Assembly: GCA_963834945.1 (NCBI GenBank)
Contig: CAWIDT010000005.1
Coordinates: forward strand, 62,001 to 126,000
From: R-RK-3 sp963834945
Lineage (GTDB): Bacteria; Pseudomonadota; Alphaproteobacteria; Rhizobiales; Rhodomicrobiaceae
Length of the DNA stretch: 64,000 nucleotides
Direction: 5' to 3'
The notes beneath the pieces are model-generated. The model did not search any database. It was not told the origin of the DNA and was given only the letters and a program-made list of their open reading frames with translations. Position numbers and translations under genes: made by a program. Of the stretch, positions 10,210 to 18,480 are shown in pieces (positions within the stretch are counted from its first letter, which is position 1; every line of letters begins with the position of its first letter).

Positions 10210-10747
10210 CTAAGCGGGGCCATCGGTTCCGATCCGTTCGAAAACCGATATCGTATAGGCGAATTCGTCGTTTTCGCCGCGCGGGTAATGTTGGCTTGAG
10301 GCCTCGCGCCAAATGGCGGGATCGAGGCTCGGGGAAACGGACATCGCCGTCGGGATTGGCATGCACCCTGGTAAAGTAGATGCGCGCCGCCTGTGGCAGG
10401 AGGGCCGCATACACATCGGCCCCGCCGATGACCATCATCTCCTTGGCGGCTCGCGCCAGCGCGCAGTCACCGGCCACCTTCAGCGCCTGCTCGATGCTCT
10501 CGACCGCGATCGCGCCCTGCGGCGCATATTCGCGATTATGCGTCAGGACGATATTGTCTCGCTCGGCCAGCGGCTTTTTCAGCGAGACAAACGTTTTCCG
10601 GCCCATGATGACGGGCTTGTCCAGGGTGACGCTGCGGAAGTGCTGCATTTCCGAGGGGATGCGCCACGGCAGACGGCCCGCTTGCCCGATCACGCCATTC
10701 TCCGCGACGGCCACGACCAGCGCGACGATCGGATCGATTGCCGACAT
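10210..10747 (-). CDS. folA: Dihydrofolate reductase, one frameshift
   Basis: Reduces dihydrofolate to tetrahydrofolate with NADPH, regenerating the cofactor consumed by ThyA next door. The DHFR motifs are clear: VVAVAENGVIG, LPWRIPSEMQHF (Glu at the usual acidic catalytic position), KPVIMGRKTF and VIGGADVY. At about 10324 the frame changes (one extra base after the codons for FPEP). The other frame supplies the proper C terminus DPAIWREASSQHYP and stops at 10210, giving 178 residues. The unshifted frame instead runs on to 10115 with an Arg-rich nonsense tail. The ATG overlaps the thyA stop as TGATG. Confidence 0.94.
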
Positions 10748-11543
10748 CAGACCGCAACCTCCGCCTTGATCGCCGGATGCGGGATGGTAATCCTCGATAT
10801 GGAAATCGTCATAGACGAAGTCGAACAGCGAGCGCACATCCGGGTTGATACGGACCCGCGGCATGGCGCGCGGCTCGCGCCGGAGCTGCGTGTCGGCCTG
10901 TTCGAGGTGGTTGCGGTAAAGATGCGTATCGCCGAAGGAATGAATGAACTCGCCGGGCGCATAGCCGGTCACCTGCGCGACCATCATCGTCAAGCAGCGC
11001 ATAGGACGCGATGTTGAACGGCACGCCGAGGAACACATCGGCGGAGCGCTGATAGAGCTGACAGGACAGCCGCCCGTCGCCGACATGGAACTGGAACAGG
11101 CAGTGGCAGGGCGGCAGGGCCATGGCGTCGATCTCGGCCGGGTTCCAGGCGCTGACGATGTGGCGGCGCGAGAACGGATCGGTCTTCAGCCCGTGCAGGA
11201 GCTGCGCGATCTGGTCTATGCTGCGCCCGTCCGGCGCCGCCCAGGATCGCCACTGCTTGCCGTAGACCGGCCCGAGCTCGCCGGTTTCATCGGCCCATTC
11301 GTCCCAGATGCCGACGCCGTTCTGCTTCAGGTAGCCGATATTGGTGGAGCCTGACAGGAACCACAAAAGCTCATGGATGATCGCCTTCACATGCAGCTTT
11401 TTCGTCGTCAGCAGCGGGAAGCCTTCGGCCAGATCGAACCGCAGCTGATGCCCGAAAATCCCCACCGTGCCCACGCCGGTACGGTCCGATCGCGGAACGC
11501 CCTTGTCGCGGACGAGGCGGAGGAGATCAAGATATTGCTTCAT
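10747..11543 (-). CDS. thyA: Thymidylate synthase, two frameshifts
   Basis: Methylates dUMP to dTMP using methylenetetrahydrofolate. The restored length is 264 residues, the same as E. coli ThyA, and the catalytic Cys falls at position 146 (LPPCHC). Other motifs are RTGVGT, HELLWFLSG, DEWAD, RRHIVSAWNP, GVPFNIASYALL and the C-terminal HPAIKAEVAV. Frame breaks occur at about 10994 (CTG read as CTTG after SYAL) and about 10783 (one extra base before the final HPAIK). The unshifted protein would fuse into folA. A functional thyA is expected in a free-living bacterium without thyX, so the breaks are probably sequencing errors. Confidence 0.96.
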
Positions 11544-11629
11544 GGCCTGATCTTAGCGCGAGTCGTTGCGGCATCACAAACCGGGCGTCCCTGCGGCGCG
11601 GGCGCAAAAGCCCGCCGCAGAGCCGGCGA

Positions 11630-12349
11630 CTACGAGCGGTCCGGCTGAATGCCGAAGACATCCTCGACCGTAAGCTCGCGCGCTTCCTCTTCCTCTTTGA
11701 CCCGGTCGGCTTCGCGCCGGCGAACCAGCGTCTCGGGTTCGGCCGCGGTCTGATCGGCGGGAAGCAGCGTGCCGGCTTCTTCCGGCTCGTCGGGCAGCCC
11801 GGCGTCGCGCCGCTCCTGCTCCAGGCGCCGGGCGGCCTTGCCAACTTCCGCATCCAGGTCGATCTGCGAGCACAGGCCAAGCGCAACCGGGTCCTGCGGC
11901 TGCAGATTGGCCGAATTCCAATGGGTGCGCTCACGGATCGCCTCGATGGTCGGCTTGGTGGTGCCGACGAGGCGCATGATCTGCGAATCGCGTAGCTCGC
12001 CATGGTGGCGCAGCAGCCAGAGGATGGCGTTCGGACGGTCATGCCGCCGCGACAGCGGCGTGTATTTCGGCGCGCGCTTGGTCTTCACCGCCGGGATCTC
12101 GACCTTCGATTTGGCCAGCTGCAGGCGGTAATTCGGGTTATCCTGCGCCTTCTGGATTTCCTCTCGGGTCAGCTGACCGGAGGATATCGGGTCCATCCCC
12201 TTGATGCCATGCGCGACGTCGCCATCGGCGATGCCTTTCACTTCGAGCACATGCAAGCCGCAAAATTCGGCGATCTGGTCGAATGAGAGCGCAGTATGCT
12301 CAACCAGCCAAACGGCCGTCGCCTTAGGCATCAATGGCGTTTGTGTCAT
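11630..12349 (-). CDS. trcR: TrcR-type cell-cycle regulator (DUF1013)
   Basis: An intact 239-residue protein of the alphaproteobacterial DUF1013 family, annotated as cell-cycle transcriptional regulator TrcR. The highly conserved N-terminal part reads MPKATAVWLVEHTALSFDQI, followed by FCGLHVLEVKGIADG. A helix-turn-helix-like segment is at about residues 110-145 (LLRHHGELRDSQIMRLVGTT). The C-terminal third is a charged Glu/Arg-rich tail. It stands alone, 86 bases upstream of thyA on the same strand. Direct DNA binding is inferred from the family name and fold, not from a demonstrated site here. Confidence 0.9.
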   Translation of the reverse strand: MTQTPLMPKATAVWLVEHTALSFDQIAEFCGLHVLEVKGIADGDVAHGIKGMDPISSGQLTREEIQKAQDNPNYRLQLAKSKVEIPAVKTKRAPKYTPLSRRHDRPNAILWLLRHHGELRDSQIMRLVGTTKPTIEAIRERTHWNSANLQPQDPVALGLCSQIDLDAEVGKAARRLEQERRDAGLPDEPEEAGTLLPADQTAAEPETLVRRREADRVKEEEEARELTVEDVFGIQPDRS

Positions 12350-12525
12350 AAATTTCTCCCGTGCCCTGCAAGGCTTCTTGCAGGAATATTGTCATTTACG
12401 ATGCGTGGAGGAAGGGCTTCGTTCGCATCAAAGCTCAAATTGGATATATGCGCTAAGAGGCAAAGACGCAAATAATCTTGGCGCCGGACCCAACAAATCG
12501 TGGCAGAGCGCCGATTGCGCACGCT

Positions 12526-13521
12526 CTATATGGTTAAAATGATTTTGCCGATATGAGCATTGGTCTCCATGCGGCGGTGCGCATCGGCGGCCCTTTCCAG
12601 CGGAAAGCTGCTGTCGATCACCGGCTTAACCCGGCCCGAGGCCAGCAGGGGCCACACCTTGTCCTCAAGCGCGCGGGCCAGATGTGCCTTGACCTCCATC
12701 GTCCGCGCCCGCAGCGTCGAGCCGGTCAGCGTGATCCGCTTGAGCATCATGCGTGTGAAATCCACGTCCGCTTTCGGCCCATGCTGGAACCCGATCTGGT
12801 GAATGCGGCCATCCTCGGCGGCGCTCAGCAGGTTGCGCTGCACGTAATCGCCGCCGATCATGTCGAGGATGAGATCGACGCCCCGGCCGCCGGTTTTCTC
12901 CTTGATGACGGCGACAAAATCGGCCTCGCGGTAGTTGATGGCCACGTCGGCGCCCAGCCCTTCGCAAGCGGCGCATTTTTCCGCGCTGCCGGCGGTGGTG
13001 AACACGGTGGCGCCGAACGCTTTTGCGAGCTGGATCGCCGTCGTGCCGATGCCGCTCGATCCGCCATGCACGAGAAAGCTCTCGCCCGCCTGCAGCTTTC
13101 CACGCTCGAACACATTCTGCCAAACCGTGAAAAAGGTCTCCGGCAGGCCAGCGGCGTGGACCGCGTCGAAGCCGCCGGGAAACGGCAAGGCGGCACGTTC
13201 GTCGGCGACGCAATACTGCGCATAGCCGCCGCCGGTAACCAGCGCCGCAACCTTATCGCCGATGCGAAACCGCGTCGCGCCCGCGCCAAGTTCAACCACC
13301 TCTCCGGCGATCTCCAACCCCGGAATGTCGGATGCGCCCGGCGGCGGCGGGTACAACCCCTTGCGCTGCATCACGTCGGGACGGTTGACTCCAGCGGCCT
13401 CGACCTTGATCAGCAACGCCCCCGCGCCCGGTTTCGGGACCGCTGCCTCCACGGGCTGGAGCACCTCCGGCCCGCCCGGTTCCCGAATGGCTATGATCGT
13501 CATTTTTGCGGGCGGGGTCAT
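12526..13521 (-). CDS. NAD(P)H:quinone oxidoreductase, PIG3-type zinc-independent MDR
   Basis: A 331-residue medium-chain dehydrogenase/reductase without the zinc ligands of alcohol dehydrogenases. The GroES-like N-terminal half contains VEAAGVNRPDVMQRKGLYP. The NADPH-binding Rossmann motif is SFLVHGGSSGIGTTA at about residues 148-162. The PIG3-like segment GADVAINYREADF follows. It probably reduces quinones or activated alkenes with NADPH. An internal Met at residue 7 is an alternative start. It is 176 bases upstream of trcR on the same strand. Confidence 0.92.
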   Translation of the reverse strand: MTPPAKMTIIAIREPGGPEVLQPVEAAVPKPGAGALLIKVEAAGVNRPDVMQRKGLYPPPPGASDIPGLEIAGEVVELGAGATRFRIGDKVAALVTGGGYAQYCVADERAALPFPGGFDAVHAAGLPETFFTVWQNVFERGKLQAGESFLVHGGSSGIGTTAIQLAKAFGATVFTTAGSAEKCAACEGLGADVAINYREADFVAVIKEKTGGRGVDLILDMIGGDYVQRNLLSAAEDGRIHQIGFQHGPKADVDFTRMMLKRITLTGSTLRARTMEVKAHLARALEDKVWPLLASGRVKPVIDSSFPLERAADAHRRMETNAHIGKIILTI

Positions 13522-13656
13522 GCCGCTTATCCCTCAGCCGTTGCTGGAACGCTTTTCTGCGTTTCGCCATCATGATGCGAAACAAAAAGAGCCAGCAGGT
13601 CACTTGTCGCGCAATCACGAGTGCCGCGTTGAATCGATTGCATTTGCGTACCATAC

Positions 13657-14142
13657 TTGGTGGATAGGAGAAACAGAGCACACGCTCGTGTCAATCCGAT
13701 GCTGAAGAGAACGTACAATGCTGTCTATGCCGCGATAAAATGGAGCGCGGCGTATGACCAAGCGACTTCGGGTTCATATAGGGAAGCAGTGCATACGCTG
13801 ACCAAAGTATATCATGTGCTCCAAATTGGAAGAGACTACAATCGAGCCCTGTATGACCTCAACTTACTTTTGGGATGGCTTTTGTGCAAGGTAGGAGATT
13901 ACAAAGAGGCGTTGGAGGTGCTCACCATTGCAAGATCGCAGATAGAGGGTAATTCTCCACTTGGTAAGTACGACAGAGATTATCTAATCACCTTTTGTAA
14001 TTGGAATATCCGGTACGCGGCCGGCATGTCCGATGTTGTTCACACCCTTGCCGATGCAACATCAAAGGGGAGCTTCGACTTTTCTAAACTTGAAAATGTC
14101 ACAGCCCGATTTAAGCGACAATTTCCGCTGTGGCCTCCATGA
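13657..14142 (+). CDS. Orphan AT-rich gene, TPR-like helical protein
   Basis: An open frame of up to 161 residues. The first start is TTG at 13657; ATG at 13699 (giving MLKRTYNAVYAA) is the more natural beginning, although no ribosome site is well spaced for it. The protein is predicted all-helical, with tetratricopeptide-like spacing in SGSYREAVHTLTKV and VGDYKEALEVLTIA. No family is recognised. Base composition is clearly poorer in GC than the neighbours and codons ending in A/T are common (for example TTA, AAT, ATT, CAA), suggesting transfer from another genome. It is flanked by a core oxidoreductase gene and DUF1192. Confidence 0.6.
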   Translation: MVDRRNRAHARVNPMLKRTYNAVYAAIKWSAAYDQATSGSYREAVHTLTKVYHVLQIGRDYNRALYDLNLLLGWLLCKVGDYKEALEVLTIARSQIEGNSPLGKYDRDYLITFCNWNIRYAAGMSDVVHTLADATSKGSFDFSKLENVTARFKRQFPLWPP

Positions 14143-14189
14143 CTGGCATTTCATAGCTCTGCTCAGACGATAGATGGGAGATGGATCGC

Positions 14190-14378
14190 ATGGAATGGGA
14201 TGATGCGCGGCCGAAGAAAAAGCCGTCCCACGAATTGGGCGCCGACCTTGCGGTGCTCTCAGTGAGCGAGCTGGAAGACTATCTCGCGGTGCTGTCCGCG
14301 GAGCGCCAGCGGGTCGAAACGATGCTGGTGGCGAAGAAGGCTTCGCAGGAAGCGGCGCATTCGGCTTTCAAGAATTGA
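14190..14378 (+). CDS. DUF1192 family protein
   Basis: A small acidic/basic protein of 62 residues (65 if the ATG at 14181 is used). The ATG at 14190 has a GGGAG ribosome site at good distance, whereas the upstream ATG is directly abutted to it. The diagnostic core is LGADLAVLSVSELEDYLAVL followed by SAERQRVETML, a short helix pair found in many Rhizobiales and Caulobacterales. Function is unknown. It lies just upstream of the candidate small RNA and rcdA. Confidence 0.85.
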   Translation: MEWDDARPKKKPSHELGADLAVLSVSELEDYLAVLSAERQRVETMLVAKKASQEAAHSAFKN

Positions 14379-14419
14379 TCACTGTAGGGATTTTTACGAA
14401 GGGATTCCGGCGGAAGGGC

Positions 14420-14449
14420 TTGCATCCGGCAAGTTTAACCAAATTTTAT
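14420..14449 (+). promoter_or_regulatory. Candidate promoter with CtrA-like half sites, upstream of the candidate sRNA
   Basis: TTGCAT at 14420-14425 and TTTTAT at 14444-14449 are separated by 18 bases and resemble -35 and -10 boxes. A TTAA-N7-TTAT arrangement (14435-14449), close to the CtrA consensus TTAA-N7-TTAA, overlaps the spacer and -10. Transcription would start near 14456. This is pattern recognition only. Confidence 0.35.
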
Positions 14450-14455
14450 GTTTCT

Positions 14456-14558
14456 CGGGGCACAGTGGATGCAACCCGGATAATCTCCGGAATATCACAT
14501 CTGTCTTCGAGTCCTCCCCGTTGACCTGATGCCGCGATCCGATCGCGGCATTTTTTTT
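14456..14558 (+). ncRNA. Candidate trans-acting small RNA
   Basis: About 100 bases lie between a plausible promoter and a very strong intrinsic terminator, with no convincing ORF. The predicted layout is a 5' hairpin (CCGGA at 14476-14480 with TCCGG at 14486-14490), then an unpaired CU-rich stretch containing TCCTCCCC, complementary to Shine-Dalgarno sequences, then the terminator stem. This hairpin / anti-SD loop / terminator order is typical of alphaproteobacterial regulatory RNAs. No known family is recognised. It could instead be the 3' UTR of DUF1192. Confidence 0.4.
14529..14558 (+). terminator. Strong intrinsic terminator
   Basis: Perfect inverted repeat ATGCCGCGATC (14529-14539) and GATCGCGGCAT (14541-14551), followed by an uninterrupted run of T to 14558. 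It terminates transcription arriving from DUF1192 and/or the candidate small RNA, and isolates rcdA as a separate unit. Confidence 0.88.
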
Positions 14559-14659
14559 GACGGCTTCGCGGGCTCGCGTCTAACCCGCTAAACGGCCTTG
14601 AAAATCCCCGCAGACGCGCATCTCGGGGCGCGGGTGTTCATCAGTTTGCTAAAAAACGC

Positions 14660-14689
14660 TTGCATAGCTAAACCTAAATTAAACATTAT
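14660..14689 (+). promoter_or_regulatory. Candidate CtrA-controlled promoter of rcdA
   Basis: TTGCAT at 14660-14665 and CATTAT at 14684-14689 (18-base spacer) resemble -35/-10 boxes. A CTAA-N7-TTAA box at 14668-14682 fills the spacer and differs from the CtrA consensus TTAA-N7-TTAA at one base. The rcdA ATG is 65 bases further on. In Caulobacter, rcdA transcription is under CtrA control, which makes the box plausible. Confidence 0.45.
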
Positions 14690-14746
14690 TGGCTATCAGC
14701 TTGCGGTTTAAGGCGCAGATGTTACCAGCTGGTTGGGTCAGAGTAG

Positions 14747-15277
14747 ATGAGTAGCAAGTCGGGCATCATGCCTCCCGCGCAGGGTCGAAGCGTCACCATT
14801 CCCTTCCGGCACAAATCCGGTCAGCAGGATCAGTTTCTGTCGCTGTTTCGCGAGGGCATGGCGCTTGTGGAGGCGACCGCGAACTATCTCGATGGTCCAG
14901 GACGACGCGAATCGAAATGCCTGACGCCCTATATTTCGCTGTCATACGCAACGGAAAGCATGCGCCTGACGACGCGGCTCACCCAGCTTGCCACCTGGCT
15001 GCTCGCCCGGCGCGCGGTGATGAACGGCGAGCCGATGCCGCCTGTCGGCAGCGCCAACGACCCGCTGCTTCTCCCCCCGATCACCAGGATGGGCGGAACC
15101 AAGGGCTATGACGACCTGCCGGCCAAGCTCAAGGAGCTGATCGAGGCGGGCTACAAGCTGCATGAGAAGATCTACCGCTTCGATGCGGCGGAACGGGGCC
15201 TGGCGACGCCGATACCCCGTAGGCCGAACGCCGTCGCCGCGCAAGTCGCGCAGATCCAGGCGGCCTTCGCGCGCTGA
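14747..15277 (+). CDS. rcdA: RcdA-like protein (DUF1465), regulator of CtrA degradation
   Basis: A 176-residue member of the DUF1465 family, whose founding member RcdA of Caulobacter is an adaptor that helps ClpXP remove CtrA and other substrates during the cell cycle. Conserved features include FREGMALVEATANYLDGPGR, the helix YATESMRLTTRLTQLATWLL with ARRAVMNGEP, and a C-terminal helix ELIEAGYKLHEKIYR. It acts in the cytoplasm. It is transcribed alone, from behind the terminator ending at 14558 and a CtrA-like box. The N-terminal 20 residues and the Pro-rich tail are less conserved. Confidence 0.86.
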   Translation: MSSKSGIMPPAQGRSVTIPFRHKSGQQDQFLSLFREGMALVEATANYLDGPGRRESKCLTPYISLSYATESMRLTTRLTQLATWLLARRAVMNGEPMPPVGSANDPLLLPPITRMGGTKGYDDLPAKLKELIEAGYKLHEKIYRFDAAERGLATPIPRRPNAVAAQVAQIQAAFAR

Positions 15278-15394
15278 TCGTCCCAAATTGGGGCGGACAT
15301 CGGCTTCGACCGTAAGCGCCGGAACCGGATTGATAGTCCCGCCACATCCGACCGTCCGGGCACCGCCCCGAAGGCCGGAGCGACGGCGGAGCGA

Positions 15395-15616
15395 TCAGCC
15401 CAGAAAGCCTTCGAACTTCTTCTTGAACTTGCTGAGCCGGCCGCCGCGGTCCATCAATTGCTGATTGCCGCCGGTCCAGGCCGGATGGGTGTTCGGATCG
15501 ATGTCGAGATTGAGCGTGGCGCCTTCGGAACCATAGGTCGAATAGGTCTCGAATGACTCGCCGTTCGTCATCACGACCTTGATCTTGTGGTAATCGGGGT
15601 GAAGTTCTTTTTTCAT
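15395..15616 (-). CDS. rpmE: 50S ribosomal protein L31
   Basis: A 73-residue L31 beginning MKKELHPDYHKI and containing TNGESFETYSTYG, NTHPAWTGGNQ and a Lys-rich C terminus. It lacks the CxxC zinc ligands, so it is the zinc-independent form usual in Alphaproteobacteria. It is convergent with rcdA and divergent from the ABC transporter gene, a common arrangement in this class. Confidence 0.97.
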   Translation of the reverse strand: MKKELHPDYHKIKVVMTNGESFETYSTYGSEGATLNLDIDPNTHPAWTGGNQQLMDRGGRLSKFKKKFEGFLG

Positions 15617-15805
15617 GGCCTAACGCCTTCCGCCTCGCATCTGCCCGCGCCGGATGACAGCATCCAAACCTTGGGAATTTCGGTGATAGCTTCCTATATC
15701 GCACTTGGCCTCGCGGTGACAAGACGCGTGTTTCTGCCGCGGCCAGGGCTAAGCGTGCTTGATCCGGGCATGAAATCGCCGCAGTAATTTGTGTGAATTC
15801 CGCAC

Positions 15806-17698
15806 ATGGCAACAGCACCACGAAGACGGGAAGGGCCGAGACTAATGAAGAGTGTGAGCGTAGGCCTCCACGCGACAACACCGCCAGCCGCCCACGCCGT
15901 TGAGAAAACGGATCAAGCTGAGCTGACCGAATCGAGCCGGCGCCGCCGCTCGACGGAAAAACTATGGGCGCTGCGTCCCTATCTGACGCAGTACAAATTC
16001 ACCTTGATCGGCGCAACGGTCAGTCTGTTTGTGGCGGCGGGCGCGACGCTGGTGCTGCCGGTCGCCGTGCGGCGCATGATCGACTTCGGCTTCTCCAGCG
16101 ACAATCCCGCGCTGGTCAACAGCTATTTCGGCGGGTTGCTGCTGCTCGCAGGCGTGCTGGCCGTCGCGAGCGCCATGCGCTTCTATTGCGTCAGCTGGCT
16201 GGGGGAACGCGCCGTTTCCGACATACGGGCAAGGGTATTTGCCCATCTCACGACGCTGAGCCCCGCCTTTTACGAACAGACCCATTCCGCCGAGCTGATG
16301 TCGAGGCTGACCGCCGACACCACGCAGATCAAGGACGCGATCTCCACCGCCGTCAGCCAGGCGCTGCGCAATCTGGCGCTGATGATCGGCGCGCTGGTGA
16401 TGATGGTGCTGACCAGCGCCAAGCTGAGCGCCCTGGCGATCGGGGTCATTCCCCTGGTCGTGTTCCCGCTGCTCGCCTTTGGCCGCACGGTGCGCCGCCT
16501 TTCGCGCAGCGCGCAGGACGAACTCGCGAGCGCATCGACCTATGCGGCGGAGAATCTTGCCGCGCCGCGCACCATGCAATCCTTCACCTTCGAGCCGGTG
16601 GTGATCCGCCAATATCGCAATGCGGTCGAAAACTCGTTCCAAGCGGCCCGCCGCCGCGTCTCCGCACGGGCCTGGCTGACAGCTACAGCCACCTTCCTGT
16701 TGTTCGGCGCGGTGGTGGCCATCCTGTGGCTTGGCGCCAATGACGTGCTCAGCGGCGCGATGACCGGCGGGCGCCTGGCGCAATTCGTTCTCTACGCCGC
16801 CTTCGCGTCGAGCGCGACAGCGGTGCTGTCGGAGATCTGGGGCGAAGTGCAGCAGGCGGCGGGCGCGGCCGAGCGGCTGGCCGAGATCATGGCGGTAGAG
16901 CCTGATGTGGTATCGCCGGCCAATCCCAAACCCTTTCCGCCCAAGGCGAAAGGCGAGATCCGCTTCGACAAGGTCTCCTTCCATTATCCGGCGCGGCCCG
17001 ACATGCCGGTGTTCAAAGATCTGAGCTTTGCCGTCAATTCCGGCGCACGGATCGCCATTGTCGGCGCGTCCGGCGCGGGCAAATCCACCCTGTTCAGCCT
17101 GATCATGCGCTTCTACGATCCGCAAGGCGGCGCGGTCCTGGTCGACGGCGTCAATATTCGCGAGGCCGATCTGACCGCGCTTCGGCGCCGCATCGCCTAC
17201 GTCCCGCAAGACCCGGCTGTCTTCGCCGCCAGCATTGCCGACAACATCCGCTATGGCGCGCCCGACGCCACCGACGAAGACGTCCGCCGCGCGGCGCGCA
17301 CCGCTCTGGCCAGCCCCTTCATCGACGTCCTGCCGCTCGCCTATGAAACCCCGCTCGGCGAGCGGGGCGTCACCCTGTCCGGCGGGCAAAGGCAGCGCAT
17401 CGCGATCGCGCGGGCGATTTTGCGCGACGCGCCGATCCTGCTGCTCGACGAAGCCACGAGCGCCCTCGACGCCGAGAGCGAAAACCTGGTGCAGACCGCC
17501 CTCAACCGAGTGATGCAGGAGCGCACGACACTGGTGATCGCGCATCGCCTGGCCACTGTGCTCAGCTCCGACCGCATTCTGGTGCTCGACAAGGGCAAGA
17601 TCGTCGAGGAGGGCACGCATCACGGCCTGATCGAGCGCGGCGGCGTTTACGCCCGTCTCGCCGAACTGCAATTTTCCCGCGAAGCCGGCGCCGCATAA
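15806..17698 (+). CDS. ABCB/MsbA-type ABC exporter (fused TMD-NBD)
   Basis: A 630-residue half-transporter that should dimerise in the inner membrane and export a lipid or hydrophobic compound using ATP. Six membrane helices lie at about residues 63-85, 107-128, 190-210, 213-232, 290-312 and 325-347. The nucleotide-binding domain has Walker A GASGAGKS (420-427), the signature LSGGQRQ (524-530), Walker B ILLLDE (544-549) and the switch His in IAHR. ATG at 15806 or 15845 (MKSVSVGL) may be the start; the second has the better upstream purine tract. The substrate is not identifiable. Confidence 0.93.
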   Translation: MATAPRRREGPRLMKSVSVGLHATTPPAAHAVEKTDQAELTESSRRRRSTEKLWALRPYLTQYKFTLIGATVSLFVAAGATLVLPVAVRRMIDFGFSSDNPALVNSYFGGLLLLAGVLAVASAMRFYCVSWLGERAVSDIRARVFAHLTTLSPAFYEQTHSAELMSRLTADTTQIKDAISTAVSQALRNLALMIGALVMMVLTSAKLSALAIGVIPLVVFPLLAFGRTVRRLSRSAQDELASASTYAAENLAAPRTMQSFTFEPVVIRQYRNAVENSFQAARRRVSARAWLTATATFLLFGAVVAILWLGANDVLSGAMTGGRLAQFVLYAAFASSATAVLSEIWGEVQQAAGAAERLAEIMAVEPDVVSPANPKPFPPKAKGEIRFDKVSFHYPARPDMPVFKDLSFAVNSGARIAIVGASGAGKSTLFSLIMRFYDPQGGAVLVDGVNIREADLTALRRRIAYVPQDPAVFAASIADNIRYGAPDATDEDVRRAARTALASPFIDVLPLAYETPLGERGVTLSGGQRQRIAIARAILRDAPILLLDEATSALDAESENLVQTALNRVMQERTTLVIAHRLATVLSSDRILVLDKGKIVEEGTHHGLIERGGVYARLAELQFSREAGAA

Positions 17699-17776
17699 GT
17701 TTTCGGCCGGCCTCGCCGATCCCTCACGAATCACCTAGCGTCCCGCCTGACCGGATGATCGGCGGCGGGGACATCG

Positions 17777-18340
17777 ATGACGGAGAGTTTTGCCAAGCGC
17801 GGCAGGCGGCACGGCTTCAGCCAGTCGGGCGCCTGGAAGCCGTATTCGGCCCGCGCCAAGACGGTTGGCGAATTCGTGCCGGCCCTGATGAAACCGGCCT
17901 TCGAGAAATATGGCTTCCCGGCCGCCGCGATTCTCACCGACTGGGCCGCCATCGCCGGCACCGAGCTGGCCGCTTTCACCGCGCCGGAGCGGCTGAAATG
18001 GCCACGCAAATCCTCCGACGCCGAAGATGCGGGCCGGGCGGGCGCCACCCTGATCCTGCGGGTCGACGGCCCGCGCGCCCTGGAAGTGGAGCATTTGCGG
18101 CCCCGGCTGATCGAACGCATCAACGCCAGCTTCGGCTACCGCGCCGTGGCGGATATCCGCGTGCTGCAGGCGCCGCTGGCCCGGCGCGATGCGCCCAGAA
18201 AGCGCCTGCCGCCGCCGTCTCCCGCGAAGGCCGCCATGTTTGCCGGTTTCGGCGAAGACCGCCTCAAGCAGGCTCTGGCGCGCATAGCGGCAGGCATCGA
18301 GGCGGCCGTCCCGTCCGCGCCGGCATCGCAGCGCCATTGA
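17777..18340 (+). CDS. DUF721 (DciA-like) protein
   Basis: A 187-residue protein with the DUF721 core ALMKPAFEKYGFPAAAILTDW, then LRVDGPRALEVEHLRPRLIERINASFGY. DciA proteins assist loading of the replicative helicase DnaB in bacteria that lack DnaC. The basic N terminus and a Pro/Arg-rich linker after residue 140 fit a nucleic-acid-associated protein. Gene order DUF721 / DsbA / smc is widespread in Alphaproteobacteria. The helicase-loading role is inferred from the family. Confidence 0.88.
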   Translation: MTESFAKRGRRHGFSQSGAWKPYSARAKTVGEFVPALMKPAFEKYGFPAAAILTDWAAIAGTELAAFTAPERLKWPRKSSDAEDAGRAGATLILRVDGPRALEVEHLRPRLIERINASFGYRAVADIRVLQAPLARRDAPRKRLPPPSPAKAAMFAGFGEDRLKQALARIAAGIEAAVPSAPASQRH

Positions 18341-18480
18341 TTTAATTTCACGCCGATGTCATCGCCGCCCTGATAGCCGCGCTCGACAGCGCCCGCGTCT
18401 CGTCCTATGTCTTTTCCCAAGAAGACCGTAGCACATGCCGCGCCCCCGCTGCCGAGGAGGCCGTCAATCGCCTGAAGGAG

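Noticed and set aside
10115..11086. A ThyA-DHFR bifunctional fusion protein
   Set aside because: The apparent fusion arises only because an insertion hides the thyA TGA; the restored TGATG overlap and family lengths (264 and 178) support two separate genes.
15962..17734. A 590-codon minus-strand frame opposite the ABC exporter
   Set aside because: No domain-like sequence, Arg/Gln/His-rich, fully overlapped by an unmistakable ABC transporter gene.
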